Shown here: positions 32,151 to 46,500 of the stretch, in pieces
Layout: each line of letters starts with the position of its first letter
Numbering within the stretch: position 1 is the stretch's first letter
NCBI GenBank assembly: GCA_023213395.1
Contig: CM041465.1
Location: 42,291,741 to 42,355,740, forward strand
Length of the DNA stretch: 64,000 nt
From: Cycas panzhihuaensis
Lineage: Eukaryota > Cycadophyta
Reading direction: 5' to 3'
The notes under the pieces: model-generated
Told to the model about the DNA's origin: nothing
Seen by the model: only the letters and a program-made list of their open reading frames with translations
Databases searched by the model: none
Translations under genes and position numbers: made by a program

Positions 32151-33446
32151 GCCAAGAAGGCTACCAAATTTCAAGATTGAAAAATCAATCTCTTGTTAGC
32201 ATATTTTCAACAATATGCTCATGTGAATCAATTTTTTTTTAAGGTTTTAAGAGAATTTTTTTTTACATAAATTTCTCAAGAGGGGGAGTCTTAAAAGACT
32301 TTAAGTTTTTATAGCTGGGCCTACTTGAAGATTTTTTTTTACAGACATTGGCAGTCTTGATTACCTTAAGAAATCTGTTTTCTTTTAGTGAGATTTAATC
32401 TCACTTATAAAGTCCTTTTAAGTGGTTCTTAAAAGTACCTTTTTGTACTTACTGTTTTAAGCTCTTTTAGCACACTTTCATGCTATTAAAGCATCATTGA
32501 GCTTAATTAATGTAATCAAGAGGCATATCTACATTGTAAAGGTGAAGGAAATTACCACCTAACTTCATTTTTTGGCATCTTGCATAGTGACCTTGGCCTT
32601 CTTAAGTTCAAAAAGGGGAAGGCTCATTGTGAAACTTAATAAAATCACAATTTTCTTGTTGGATTGTTGAGACATTTTAAGTCTCAACAGTTGCTGCGTG
32701 GAGTTTGTGTTGGCTTTGGAGCATTTCTTGAGTACACTTTTCTTGTGGCTTCATCACTTCATCAGATTTTGAAGGTTAAAAGGAACCTTCTTTTGTTGTC
32801 ATCAAAGGTTCCTTACATCATTTTCTTTTAAGTACTCAAAGTACTTTATCATTGTACTCAAGCATACATAACACCTCACTTGGATCATAAAGCACTTGAA
32901 ATCTGTTTTGTGCTCATTCTTTCATTGCTTCTTAAGAAGCATTCTTTGTAAGCCAAAAAGGCATAAAAATCCAAGTAAGAAGACATTAAAAATTCACTTA
33001 GACTTGTTTAAAAGTGAATTTAAAATCTGTTGGAGAGGCTCGAAAAAGGTTCAAACCTTGCCTCTAAATTAACCTTAAGCTTGGTGCATTCCCTAGGGGA
33101 CCAACCGACCGTATGGTCAGTGCACGACAATTAAGGTTGCTTGAGGGAAAGGAGGTTCGAAAAGGGTGTTATTGGCCATGAATCCTGTGGAAAGCATGGT
33201 ACGTCCATGCAGATCAACCCTACCTGCCTTGTCCTAGATTTAACTTGGTCAACATTTGGATCTTCTCTATAAGATCAAGTTGGACCAACTCTATAGCCTA
33301 GTCCTCCACCCCTCATCATTCCATTCAGTTGTTGGATCTTCTAGTAAGATCAGGACTGTTGGTCTTGTTAGAAGGTGGAACTTAAGCGACGAAAGCTTTG
33401 AGTTTCCAAGTTATCTGCTAGCTTCAAGTGTTAATCAAGTGGAAAG

Positions 33447-34510
33447 ATGGCTGCCATAAACATGCTTAACGCATGTACCATAAGGCTAATGGGGCAATCA
33501 AATTATCAAGAATGGAAAAGAATCACAAAGAATCTCTTGATAATGAATGAAATTTGGGGATATGTTTCTGGAAGAATCCTCAATCCTACACCTGTGAATA
33601 ATAATAATGAAAATCAACCTGCACCTGTGGATGTTGAACTTGTTGCTGCATGGGAGGCCAAAGACGAAATTGCTTTGGCATTCATTCGTATGGTTGTGGA
33701 CATAAATGTAGACCAAAATATTTCTTCTGCACAATCTTCTAAAGAAGCATGGGACACATTGTCCTCTTTGTATGAAAGGCGAGATGAACCTCGCATTTTG
33801 ATGATAAAAGCAAAATTGTACTCCATCAAATTTGAATACCCGATGTCGAGATTCTTGTCCTCCATTAAGGAGGTTTGTAATGAATTAAATATTTTAGGTA
33901 GTCCAACCTAAGAGATGAAATCGTAGCCTCCATCACAAAAGCACTACCAAAGGACTACAACGCTTTATATCATCAACTACACGAGATGGTTCACTAAGGG
34001 AGATGACATTCAATGAACTTGAAAGCTTATTGCTTCAAGAAGAACAAATTTATGCTATGGATAATGAAGAACCATCTACAACAGGTGCTTTCACAGCAAG
34101 GGCAAAGGCAAATCAAAAATCCAAAACTGCATTCACAAAGCAGTTTGGAAATATGAACATTGGATCTTCCAAGTCCAATGTCGTATGTCATTATTGTGGC
34201 AAACCTGGCCACATTGCACCTGATTGCAAAAAGAAGCAAGCGGATCTTCATAGACAACAACAGCAGGCATACGGTGGTCAAAGACAACAAGACCACGTGG
34301 TCAAAGACAACAACCACGACAACAGCTTTCAACAAAGATTCCAACCGGATCACTCAATAGAATCCCCCTCGACCAAATCGAGGTGCCTATCGAGGAGGTC
34401 CAAGAGGTGGGGGGGGGTCAAAGAGGTGGCTACCAACGCCATTTTAATCGCCACAATGAAGACAAACTGTTTTGTGCATACCAATCATGCAACATTGACA
34501 ACACTTGAAT
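33447..34510 (+). pseudogene. Copia gag of element I
   Basis: Start ATG at 33447 (MAAINMLNACTIRLMGQ), matching the starts in elements L and O. The gag domain includes NYQEWKRITKNLLIM, WEAKDEIALAFIRM and SSKEAWDTLSSLYERR. A frameshift falls near 33908; the frame then picks up at about 33935-34003 with MTFNELESLLLQEEQIY and continues to a CCHC knuckle CHYCGKPGHIAPDC at about 34186-34227 and a Gln-rich linker. A second shift follows near 34360, in a gag C-terminal tract containing a run of nine G. Confidence 0.9.
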
Positions 34511-37500
34511 TGTCGATTCAGGAGCTTCTCAACATATGACAGAGAGTGAAGAACTCCTATGCAACATCAAGGAAGGTAAAGGTTAATCAGTGACCTTTGG
34601 AAACGTTGAATCAGTTGAGATTTCAGGAATAGGCACAATAGCCCCTTTTCATTCTCCTCAAAATCCTTCCTCATCATTTCCCAATAGTGATGCCTACTTC
34701 ATTCCTTCTATGGAGAAGAATCTGCTATCTGTAGCCGCTTGAACAAGCAACACATGAGCGCATTTATTTAAAATGGGAAATGTATCATTTGTGACAAAGA
34801 TGATCAGATCGTAGCTGTAGCCTATGAGGATCAAGGTCTTTACAAGTTAGATGCCAATAACATTACTCTTGATTCTGCTTACTCTGGTTCCACATCTTTG
34901 TCAAAAATTCAATTATGACATCAACGTCTAGGACATTTAAGCCTAGACAATCTGAAGCAGATGATAAACAAAAGCATGGTGTATGGGCTTCCAAAAATGT
35001 ATGGTTCAAAATGTCTTTGCGAAGCTTGCATAATGGGGACACAACATCGGCTACTTTTTCCCAAAGGCAAAGCATGGCGTGCATCTTATCCTTTGCAATT
35101 AGTTCACTCAAACTTGTGTGGACCCATGTCCACCCAATCCTTTGGAGGAGCATTGTACTACATATCTTTCATTGATGACTTCTCTCACAAAGTCTGGGTC
35201 TACTTCTTAAAGCAAAAATCAGAAGCCTTCTCCAAGTTCAAAGAGTTCAAGGCGGAAGGTAAAATGAATCGCTACTCAATTGGCACATTAAGGTCGATAA
35301 TGGAGGTGAATTCACTTCAAATGAATTCAACCAATTTTGCAAGGATAATGGAATTCGGAGACAACTCACGACTCCTCATACTCCTCAAGAAATGGAGTCT
35401 CCGAGAGGATGAATAGAACTTTGGCTAATAAAGCCAAAACAATGATGCATGCAAAAGGGCTTCCAAGAGCTTCTTGGGTCAAGCATTCCATACAAAGACC
35501 TATGTGGCCAATCGAAGTCCTACAACAAAGAATCCACCGATATCACACCGAGGAGGCTTGGTCCAGTAAGAAGCCAACTATCGACCATTTGAGGACATTC
35601 TGCATCACAGATATGCACATACGGATCAACAAAGAACAAAGTTGGACAAACATAGCCTCAAATGCATTTTTGTAGGATATGCAATCCATAGCAAAGCCTA
35701 CAAATTGTATGATCCAGTTGGGAGAAAAATGCATCTCTCAAGAGATGTAATCTTTGTTGAGGATGATCAAAAAGAGTTGGATATGACATCAATCCAACCC
35801 CCCATTGACAAAGGGAAAAAGATTGTTGAGGACTTCCCTTCCTCTCAATCTTATACACCATGTTCTTCATCTGCACCTCCTGTACCATCTACTTCATCTT
35901 CATCTGCTCCACTTGAACCTTCCACCTCATCTTCTGTTACTCCTACACTTAGACCAGAAGATATTGAGGTTCATGCCACATCATTTCATAAGTTACCTAA
36001 GTGGTACACTCAAACAGTACAGGATGGTCATATCATTGAAGGGAAACGTCCATCTAAGTATCGGCAGAAAACAAGCTTTGCACTTAAGGCTGAAGTGCTT
36101 TCTATTGATGAGCCTACTACCTTTGCAGAGGCTTCACAAAGTGATAGTTGGAAAGCTGCCATGGATGAGGAGATTCAATCCATTCACAAGAATGGTACTT
36201 GGGACTTGGTCGAATTGCCTCCACACAAACAGGCAATTAGTTGTAAATGGGTCTACAAGACCAAATTCCATGCTGATGGGGCACTCAAGCTTACGTAAAG
36301 CAAGACTTGTAGCAAAGGGTTCAAGCAAAAGGAAGGAATTGATTACGAGGAGACCTTTGCACCTGTAGCAAACATGAACACCATCAGACTTCTCTTGGCC
36401 TTAGATGCACAATCCAAATGGCCCGTATATCAGATGGACGTGAAGAGCGCCTTCCTCAACGGCGATCTTCAAGAGGAGGTATACTTGGAGCAACCTCCTG
36501 GTTACAAGGAACAAGGCAAGGAGCATTTGGTATGTCGCCTCAAGAAGGCTTTGTATGGCTTGAAACAAGCTCCTAGGGCATGGTACGCAAAAATCGATGA
36601 ATACTTTTTGAGACATGGGTTTCATCGATCCACATCTGATCCAAACTTGTATATCAAACATGAACATCACCATGTCATTTATGTTGCCTTGTATGTAGAT
36701 GACTTAGTGATCACTGGTGATAACACTAAGCTCATCAATGTTCTCCAGATGATTTGAAGAGGAGTTTTGAGATGACTGATCTTGGACTTCTCCATTATGT
36801 TCTAGGCCTTGAGGTATGGCAATGACCAAAGCTATATCTTTATTTCCCAAGCAAAATATTCTTGGGACATCTTGCAGAGATCGGGATGCACGATCGCAAG
36901 GCCAAGACCTACACCCATGGAGAACGGCACCAAGCTTTCTCTTAATGAGGAAGCTGAACCAGCAGATTCCACTCTTTATTGACAGTTGATTGGTAGCTTG
37001 ATATATCTCACCAACACTCGTCCAGACATCTCATTTGCAGTTGGGATTTGCTCTCGCTTCATGTCTCAACCCAATCAGAAGCATTGGCAAGCAGCAAAAC
37101 GCATACTCAAGTATATCAAAGGAACATTGCAACTTGGACTTGAGTATGTACATAAGGAGAACTTCACTTTGGAGGGGTTCTCTAATTCTGATTGGGCAGG
37201 ATGCCAGAATAGCAGGAAATCTACCTCGGGTTACTGTTTCACCCTTGGTTCAGCAGCTGTTTCATGGAGTTGCAAGAAGCAACCAAATGTTACCTTGTCC
37301 TCCATCAAGCGAGCACAAAGGTCAGCAACTTGTGAGGCTATCTGCTCGATGCATTCTTGGTGAGCTTGGATTTCAGCAGCAGCCCGACCAAAGATTCAAT
37401 GTGACAATCAGAGTGTCCTCAAGCTAACTAAGAATCCAGTCTTCCATGCACGGACCAAGCATATTGAAGTTCACCACCATTTCATCAGGGAGCATGTACA

Positions 37501-37630
37501 CAGTGGTGAGATCACACTTCAATATCGACCAACGGAGCAATAGACGACAGATATCTTTACCAAGCCACTTGGTAGAGACAAATTTGTAAAATTTAGAGAT
37601 GGTCTAGGAGTCCGGCTCAACATTATAAAC
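34511..37630 (+). pseudogene. Copia protease and pol of element I
   Basis: Protease motif IVDSGASQHMT at about 34512-34545. Pre-integrase (HQRLGHLSLDN near 34920, CEACIMGTQHRL near 35020). Integrase core (LVHSNLCGPMST, FIDDFSHKVWVYF near 35170-35215). Integrase C-terminal block (KCIFVGYAIHSKAY, LSRDVIFVEDDQ near 35660-35770), Ser/Pro-rich linker 35830-35945. RT with MDVKSAFLNGDLQEEVYLE at about 36435-36490 and [11 protein letters not shown] at about 36690-36722. RNase H with SNSDWAGCQNSRKSTSG near 37180 and a VFHARTKHIEVHHHFIRE block near 37440-37490. At least six frameshifts or stops interrupt it. Confidence 0.92.
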
Positions 37631-37642
37631 AATAAGGGGGGG

Positions 37643-38183
37643 TGTTAAACCTCATGGTTTACCTTATGTTTATAATGTTAAGCTAATGTATTTTCTATTC
37701 TTGTATTATGTGTGCACTTTTGCACTTTTGTACTTTAGGTGTAACTTTATCACTTAGTGATAAAGTACACACCCACTTTATGTCTAGTGACATAACGTTG
37801 TAACTTAAGGGTCAAATGACCCCCTTGCACTTTTGCTCACATGAGCTCCCAATGGACACTTGTCCTACATGCAAGCATGCATTGCATGATTGACACTTGT
37901 CAATCATGCAATAGCCTTTGGCCTCTCATCTTCTTCTATTTAAAGAGGCCTCTCTTCATTGTTGCTAAACTTGAGAGGAGGAGCTCATTGTTATTCTGTC
38001 AGTTTGTTAATCAAGCTGAAACATTCTTTGGTGGTTGGACTAATTCCAACCCCCCATTTCTGGTATATTGATCTTGCTCCTATTTCTCTTTGTGTTCTTT
38101 ATGTTTTATGCTTCATGCATTTGTGGTATTGTGCTTTTACTTATGATCTTGGGACTAATGTGGCCTAATGCCCATTTTTCACA
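37643..38183 (+). repeat. 3' LTR of element I (541 bp)
   Basis: Starts directly after the PPT aataaggggggg and ends TTTTTCACA, followed by TSD gctga. One base shorter than the 5' LTR because of a deletion in the central palindrome. Confidence 0.95.
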
Positions 38184-38188
38184 GCTGA

Positions 38189-39849
38189 CACTTGTGAACA
38201 TTTGATAGTTCGTAGCTAACAACATGAACACAACACAACTCTATCCCACATTTCTAGTGGAGTCCCTGGGAATTTACAAGTCCATCCATCCTTGACCCAA
38301 CTCCACCAATACCTATCAAACTAGACAAGAAGATACTTTGCACTCCGTTGGTAGGAAGAAGTCTTTCTCAACCGGACTTGTGGATAGTGGTATCATAATG
38401 GTCTAAATCAATTCCATGGTGTATTTGTTGAATTTGTAGATGATCAAGGGTACTTCTACAAAGTGACAATTGATCATCCATGAAGCATTGTCACATGGGG
38501 GCTAAACATCCCATAAATGACATGTTGGTTTCAATAAGATAGTCCAAGGCATTTGTAGCAAGCACATGAGAAAGGTGCTAGAGGTCAGCATTGTCCAATA
38601 AGACTTTGTAGCTTGGAACTTGCAAAGGCATCTACCAACAATGTAGGGGCCATTTTAATAAACATCACCAATATCTATTGCTCAGAGAATCAAATGAGTG
38701 AAATTTTACTCAATGTTACAATAGGTTATACAAACCAGAAATAATCAATGTCAAGTGTCTATTAAGAAATCATTTACTTGATAAAACAACATTTATTGAG
38801 CTCAAATTAAAGATCTAGGCAAATGGTCAAATGCTTAGGCACCCCTAAGCAAGCCCAAGACAAGGGGCCCCTCTTCAATCATAAAGGGATAATCTCTTTT
38901 CTACTTTTGCATTCATGATTTAAAATAAATCAAATCAAATTTGGATCCTTGGAATGTAGCATAGAGCTTTTTTCTAGCTTTGAAAAGAGTGTGCATGGTC
39001 CCCAAGGTGAAGTTGCATAAAACCATTATACCCATTTTAAGTGCATGTTGCTTGCAAACTATCCATTAACCACAGAAGCCACTTGTATCACACTAGCATC
39101 GATCATACAGCTAAATTAGGCTGCATTTGTGTTGAAAAAGTAAGTATGCCTATAAGAAGCAAGAAGAACCTCATTCTTGGACTATCACTTTCAAGGTATT
39201 GTTTTCTATCTTCTTTTGGAAATCTCTGCACTTCATGGCAGCAAGCTACACAAGTGCAGTGGCCCAAAATCTGTACAAGCCATATGATTAAGAGACATTT
39301 TCCTTTGCCCTACTTTCTGCAACAATGGCTGATTTTAGGAGGCACATATGCCTTAAGACATGAATATTTATTTATGTTTTGTCCCATTTAGTTTATTTAT
39401 GTTTTTAGAAATTGAAAGTATGCATTTACAGCAAATTTCAATGTGAATTGAATGCCTAGCTCCTCCACGTAATTTGATATGGTTGTGGCATGGTTTATTG
39501 TTGCATTTTCCATGGCTAAACATCATGCTTTGATGGAGAACAATTGGCTACCCACATGTATGCATTATGGCTGAAACACAATGATGAAACAATGCTTAAA
39601 ATTTGCCTTAAAAACCCAACATCGAACCTAAACTCGTAAATTGTCAAGTGGTATAACCATTCAACGAATTATTATGGAGACAAGACCAAAGAGTCTATGC
39701 TGATCTGTATTATTGTGTATTATGAAAACATCTGGGCTGACATGACTGGCTCCCTCAATTGTCACCCATATGCCTTTCAAGAACTCTTTGCTCTACCCTC
39801 ACAAGAACTCCCTATTCATTATGTCATCTACCACCCTCCAACTTAATGA
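38189..39849. other. No gene recognised
   Basis: Sequence between elements I and J. It would have been continuous with the LINE-like relic before I inserted. A 116-codon plus ORF (39041-39391) has no domain features. No transporter exon was found here on the minus strand. Confidence 0.4.
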
Positions 39850-40316
39850 TGAAGTTGGATCATAACGGGACAATGAAGGACTAGATCAAGATGATTAGCA
39901 TCAACAATAAGCTAGAAAACAACTAGCAAACATAAGCATAAGATAATATCAAAGAGAAGGAATTTGTCCCATCTCCAACAAAAATGATTGTATTCAACTC
40001 AGCAACATAACATTACATCCCACTCTCACTATGCCATACATGAGAAAATGGTCTCAATATATAGGTGAAAAGGTTTCACTTAAACGTGCAACATGATTGA
40101 CAAGTGTCAATCATGCATACAAATATCTTGCATGCTAAACAAGTGTCCAACATGTATGCATATATGCAAATATGCAAAAAAAAGGTAAAAGGGTCATTGA
40201 CCCTTCAGTTACAACATAATACAACACTAAAAAAATACGGATGTGTACTTTACACATTAAGTGAAAAAGTACATCACATAACACATAACTTAACAATAAA
40301 ACATAAAGGTTCTAAC
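39850..40316 (-). repeat. 3' LTR of element J (left edge uncertain)
   Basis: Minus-strand LTR starting TGTTAGAACC right after the PPT (cattaggggggg on the minus strand). It shares with the I and L LTRs the block of gggtcaatgaccc, acatgattgacaagtgtca and the acttaa stretch, but it is much diverged. The left end at about 39850 is a guess from LTR length and a possible TG. Confidence 0.65.
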
Positions 40317-40319
40317 ACC

Positions 40320-42857
40320 CCCCTAATGTTTATATTGTCAAATCTAACTCCAAGGCCATTTCTGAAATATTCAAACTTTTTTCGACCAAGTGATTTGATA
40401 AAGATGTCTACCAATTGTCTATATGTTGGCCTATAGACAAGGTCAATCTCACCATTCTGCACATACTCTTTGATGAAGTGGTGATGGACCTTAATATGCT
40501 TGGTTCTTGCATGAAAAATCAGAGTATTAATCATCTTGAGCACACTTTGGTTGTCATAGTATAAATTGGTAGGGTGGAATTACTCAAGTCCAAGCTCTCT
40601 AAGAATCCTCCTTAGCCATATAGTCTTTCATGTTGCACTGACCACAACTTTGTATTCTATTTTTGTGCAAGACAGAGTAACATTTGGTTGCTTCTTGCAA
40701 CTCCACAAGACAACAGTTGACCCAAGGTTAAAGCAATTACCCAAGGTAGATCTCTAACTATCTTGGCATCTAGCCCAATCAAAGTCTAAGAACCCTTTCA
40801 GAGTGAAGTCCTCATTATGTGTACATTGAAGGCCATGCTGCAATATGCCTTTTTAAGCATCTCAATATACGTTTTACAACATTTCAATGCCTCTTATCAA
40901 GTTAAGACATGTATTGTGAACAGATTCCAACTGCATAAGATAAATTCGGTCTAGTGTTAGTCAAGTAGATGAGACTACCCACTAATTGTCTTTAAAGAGT
41001 GGAATCCATGATTTTTGCATCTTCACCGAGAGTCTATTTGATGCCAATCTCCATAGGTGTAGGCACAAATTTGCAGTCATCCATTCCGAATCACTACAAA
41101 ATATCCCAAGCGTATTTGGCTTAGGAAATAAAGATGTTGCCTAACTATTGCCATACCTCCATGCCTAAAAAGTAGTGCGAAAATCTAAGATTTGTCATCT
41201 TGAAACTTCTCTTCAAGTCCTCTTGAAAACTCACAAACATGTCATTATCACTTTTTGTGATAACTAAATCATCAGCATATAAAATGACAAAGGTCATGTA
41301 TTGGTTTCAAACCTTTATGTACAAGTTTGGATCTAATGAGAATCGATGAAACCCATGTCTCACAAAGTAGTCATCAATTTTGGAATACCAGGCACTTTGG
41401 ACCTTCTTTAAGCCATACAAAACCTTTTTAAGGCAACAAACCATATGCTCTTTGCCATGTTCACTATAGTGAAGAGGTTGCTCTCGATATATTTCCTCTG
41501 AAAAATCGTCATTGAAAAAGACACTCTTGATATTCATTTGAAAGATAGGCCATTTGCATTATGCAATTAAGGCCATTACAAGTCTATGGTATTCATATTT
41601 GCCATTGGTGCAAAGGTTTCATCATAGTCAATGACTTATTTCTGTTTAAATCTCTTAGCCATCAGTCAAGTCTTGTATCGCTCAATTGAACCATCAAATC
41701 AAAATCTAGTTTTATAGATCAATTGCAACTTAATGCCTATTTCCCTTCAAGCAATTCAACCAAATTCCAAGTTCCATTCTTCTTAATAAAATGGATTTCT
41801 TCATCCATGACAACATTCCACTTTTTATGTCTAGATACCTCCTCAAAAGTGAAAGGCTCATCAATAATTAGCACTTCAGCCATAAGTGCATAATTCATAT
41901 TTTGTTGCCACATTTTGGATAGACATTTTCCTTCTATAGTACGTGCACCCTATATAGTTAATAAGTACCATTTGGGTAGTTCCTTCATCACTGTAGTGTT
42001 CACCACAATGTCCTGAGCCTGCAAAGGTTATTCAATGTCAAATAGATTGCCAAGATCAAGTGGAGGAGTTGAAAAAGTAGATGGAGTTGATGTAGACGAA
42101 TAAGGGGAGAAAGGTGTTGATAAAGTGCATGGTGTTGATGATTGTAAGGGAAGGAAATCCTCAACAATCACTTTGCCTCTATCAAGGGGAATATGGATAA
42201 AGGCAGTATCCAATTGCTCATTATCTTTAACAAAGATGACATCTTTGATTACATGTGCTTTCCTTCCAATGGGGTCATATACCCGATAAGCTTTGCTTCT
42301 TGTTGCATACTCAATCCAGATGCATTTTAAACTTTTATCATCAAGTTTATGTCTTTATTGTCGGGGAATGTGCATGTAGGCAATGCACCCAAAGGTGCAT
42401 AAATGGTTGATAGTAGGCTTACTGCCAATCCAAACCTCCTCTGGTGTCATACCCTAAACTGTAGTTGTGGAGTCTCTATTTGTGATATAGGCAATTGTAT
42501 GAAGCACCTCTACCCAACATGATTGCGAGAGACCATTAACATGCATCGTCGCCTTTGTTTTATTTACAAGAGTTCAATTCACTCTCTTTGTTACCCCATT
42601 TCTATCTATTGTGGTGTATATGGAGTAGTAAATTGACATTTGATGGCATTGTCATTGCAAAATTGGTTGGATTCATTAGAAGTGAATTCACATCCATTGT
42701 CAAATCGCAGAATTTTAATTTGCATATATGACTCCTTCTCTACAACATATTTGAATTCCTTGAACTTAGAAAATGCTTCTAATTTGTGTTTCAAATAATA
42801 TACTCAAAATATGTGAGAGAAATCATCGATGAAGGTGATATAAACAAATGCTCCACA
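40320..42857 (-). pseudogene. Element J pol: integrase C-terminal part, RT, RNase H
   Basis: Integrase core from 42857 (FIDDFSHIF, then LEAFSKFKEFKYVVEKES to FDNGCEFTSNESNQF at 42794-42640). The linker is around 42213-42028. RT block NIKSVFFNDDFSEEIYREQP at 41537 and LYGLKKVQSAWYSKIDDYF. The catalytic box reads ILYADDLVIT (about 41290-41262), with Ala in place of the usual Val. RNase H ends with NTLIFHARTKHIKVHHHF (40530-40475) and DIFIKSLGRKKFEYF. Many stops. Confidence 0.88.
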
Positions 42858-43169
42858 TGAATGGGGATGTGAGGATCTAGCCTCTCCAAGCAATATCACA
42901 ATGGCAAAAAAGAATGGAGCGCAAGAGAATGGAAGAAAAAAATGGAGAGCCTCTTAAGAGGGAGGTGAATAATAATAATTCCTCCATTGAGATCTCACTT
43001 TATATTATTGAGTAAGATCATTAGGGTTAGGGTTTACCCTAATGAAATGAAATTATATGCAATGCACATGAATGTGCATTTCACTTAAGTAATCTAATTC
43101 AAAGTTCACTTAAGACCGCTTTTAGGAAGATAAACTAATATAATGACCTTGTAGCATTAACACGCTTCA
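42858..43169 (-). repeat. 3' LTR of element K (312 bp)
   Basis: Plus-strand ends TGAATGGGGATGTG and CACGCTTCA. It shares with the H LTR the block gcacatgaa(t/a)gtgcatttca and ttaagtgatctaatt-like sequence, showing common family origin. Confidence 0.93.
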
Positions 43170-43599
43170 ATCCCCCCTTAATGATGGAAGGTCATTTTGA
43201 GTTGTTCTATTCTAGCCTATGAGATCTTCATTTGAGTCTCTTACAAAGCAAACTACTTAACACTTTTGTGGGAAACCCTTATGGGGAAGAAAATCCACAG
43301 ACTTTCTAATCTACTGACCTAGCTCAAGTGGTTCTTTGAATGAAGCCGAATAGCCAATTAGTCCAAATGTATGTGCAACTAAAATATACAGTCTCCATAT
43401 ACTGTTTAGTCATCCCCCATGCCCTTTCGAGTTTTCACAAATTTCGATTTTTCAAAACTAGTACAACCCTTATCCTTTCACGCTCACAAGAGGTTTTCAT
43501 AAATGGGACAAAGCGGAGACTTTCCAATGCATTGCATTAACATGATGTACTTGTATCATCTTCTGATGTCAAGTGGAGATGGAGGCCCTTAAGCCTAGA

Positions 43600-46500
43600 T
43601 ACTATCAGAACTATTCAAACTTCACCTTTTGCAATAGTTTGATAAAGATATCGACAATTTGGTCTATTGTGGGTCAGTGTTCCAATTGAATTGTGTCGTC
43701 GTGAACAAGTTCTCTAATCCTGTGGACCTTCGTACTGATATGCTTGGTACAATCATGAAAAACAAGATTCTTTGCCATGTGGATTACATATTGATTGTCC
43801 ACATGCAAGATGGTAGGACTTGTTTGGGTGATCTCCAAAACATGCAATAGTTTTTTGAGCCATATCACCTCCTTGTTGGTCTCGGACACAACAATGTATT
43901 CAACTTTTGCAATTGAATCAACTACAATCCTTTGCCATTTTGATCTCCAAGAAATCGATGTTGTGCCAAGAAACGTCATGTACCCAGACGTTGGTCTGCC
44001 ACTTTCTTTATCTCTGGCAAAATCTAAATCTATGTATGCAATAAGTTTAAATTCTTCATTGTGTTCATACAACAGGCCATATTTGTTGGTTGCCTTCAGG
44101 TACTTTAACACTCGTATTATCGTCTACCAGTGACTTTCCTTAAGATTTATCATGAATCTAGCCAAAATCCCCAATGCATAGGCAATATCAGGGCTAGTAT
44201 TGGTAACATAGATGAGGCTACCAACTAGTTGTCTGTAGAGTGTTGCATCTACCTCCCGAGTGTCATCTTCTACCATAAGTTTCACATTTGGTTCCATCAG
44301 TGTAGACATAATCCGTGCATCTTCAAGACTAAATTTTGCTAAAAGATCATTGATGTACTTTTCTTGGGTGAGAAAGATTTTGCCATTCTTTTGAGTCAGT
44401 TCAATTCCCAAGTAGTATATGATCAATCCAAGATCAAATATTTCAAACATTTTGCAAGTTCCTTTTTCAACATTTTGATTTCTTGCTCACTACTACCTAT
44501 TATGAGCATGTCGTCCACAAAGATTATGAGGTACGTGTCTCTGTCTTTAGTCCGTTTGATGAACAAAGTTGCATCAATATCTTGATAGTCACATTCTTCG
44601 TGTCCAAGCTATGTCATCCATTCTACCAGCTTGATGAACCAAGCGCGAGGGACTTGTCTCAATCTGTACAGAGACTTCTTGAGTCTACATGCCTTCTGCT
44701 CTTGTCCTGCGATCTCAAAACCTTTTGGTTGTGCCATGTATATTTCCTCTGCAAGGTCCCCATTGAAAAAAGCAATCTTTACATCCAACTGGTGGATTTT
44801 CCAGCCTTGCTGAGTTGCCAAGGCCACAAGAGTTATGATTGTGGGCCACTTGGTTGTAAGTGCAAACACTTTAGTGTACTCAATGCCTTGTTTCTGTGTG
44901 AACCCTTTTGCTACTAACCTTGCCTTATGTTTATCTAGGGTGCCATTTGATTTATACTTGTTTTTGTACACCCATTTGTTTTGAACTACCTTTCTCCCAA
45001 GTGGTCGATCGATGAACTCCCATGTATCGTTTTTTGATAAAAGATTGGTACTCTTCATTCATAATGTTCTACCAAACTGTGTGCTTTACATCTTCGTGGT
45101 ACATAAGGGGCTCTTCATTCAGAGCAAGGTGCATTTCTTCAAGTTCAAGCTTTATAAGGAATGATTTATGCACTCTAGCTCTGAGGGCATTTCTACTGCC
45201 AGTTTTGCCTACCTCATCTAGTTGCATGTCTTTCTATAGCTAGTAGGCTTCACGAACACCATGAGTCGTGAATGAGGTTCTCGTTTCCACAACCTCTTAG
45301 TCTTCATTTTGATCCTGAAAATGATCATTTTGTATATTTGGGACGGAGAAAGTTGGCGATGCTAGAGATGACGGTCCATCTGCTATGGCTTTGCCTTTGT
45401 CGACTTGACTGTTCTCAAACAATGGTGTTGGATGTTCACACACATCAACTGGAAGTCATAGCTTGTATCCTCTGTATTCGAGGCTCTATTGTCAAATTCC
45501 AAGATTTTGAGCAATTGTTGAGCATCTCCCCGCCCCCCCCAATTTTGGAATCTATACATCAAATTTTGTTGCATCATTGAATCAATGCGAATGTGTGCTA
45601 GATCAAGTCTAAGTAGTTGATCCTCGATCTCCGCAAACACAATGTCTCATGTGATGATGATTTCACGTTGTGAAGGTATAAAGACCTTATACCCTTTTTT
45701 GTCCATGGGGTACCCAACAAAGATGCCTTTTAATGCTCATTCCTGAAGCTTGTTCCTATGCTCTTCCAAAATGTAAGCATAACATGTAGAGCCAAAAATT
45801 TTAAAGTGGGATACTATAGGGGGTTGTTAGGCCACTTTTCATTTGGTGAGGGGCCGATCTTTGAGGGACTAACAGTGTTGATACAGTACACAATTGTCCA
45901 AATCGCCTCAGCCCAAAGATAAGCAAGCACATTTTTGTACACCAACATAGCATAAGCCATGTTCATGATTGTCCGATTCATGCACTTGGCAACTCCATTT
46001 TGTTGGGGTGTACCTGCAATTATCATTTGATGCTTCATCTTGTGGTGGCAAAAGTAAGTTTCAAATTCATTGGATGCGTTCTCCCCACCATTATCTGTCC
46101 TGAGACATTTCATCTTGAAACTTCATTCTTTCTTTGTGTCGGCCTTGAAAGCTTGAAAAATAGAAAAATCTTCATCTTTCTTTTCTAGAAAAGTCACCCA
46201 TACTTTCTTGGTAAAATCATCAATGAAAGTAATGTAATACTACTTTCTTTTGAGAGAGGGTATAGGCATAAGTCTACTACATCTAAGCGGACTAATTGCA
46301 AAGGTTGGCTCGATTTCCACTGACTCTTTGGAAAGGGTTGTCTTTGTGATTTTGCAATGATACAAGCTTCGCATTTGAAGGGTTTTGAAGAGAGTTTAGG
46401 CATACCAGGGATGGTGGCATGTAGGTCTTTTAGGTGGTCAATTCTAACGTGGCCCATGCAAGTGCGCCAAAGAGCTTCTTGTGACAGCTTTTGTGGACTC

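Larger units (their letters stand above)
30609..38183 (+). mobile_element. Complete Copia element I
   Basis: A 7575-bp plus-strand element with LTRs of 542 bp (30609-31150) and 541 bp (37643-38183) that differ by six substitutions and one 1-bp indel (about 1.1%). The TSD gctga is exact (30604-30608 and 38184-38188). The PBS TGGTATCAGAGC is at 31153-31164 after a 2-base spacer, and the PPT (aataaggggggg) is at 37631-37642. A 2.3-kb leader precedes gag. The coding frame has several frameshifts and stops despite the low LTR divergence, so it may have moved by borrowing proteins. Confidence 0.95.

Noticed and set aside
39041-39391. 116-codon plus ORF between elements I and J
   Set aside because: No recognisable domain; composition like surrounding non-coding DNA.
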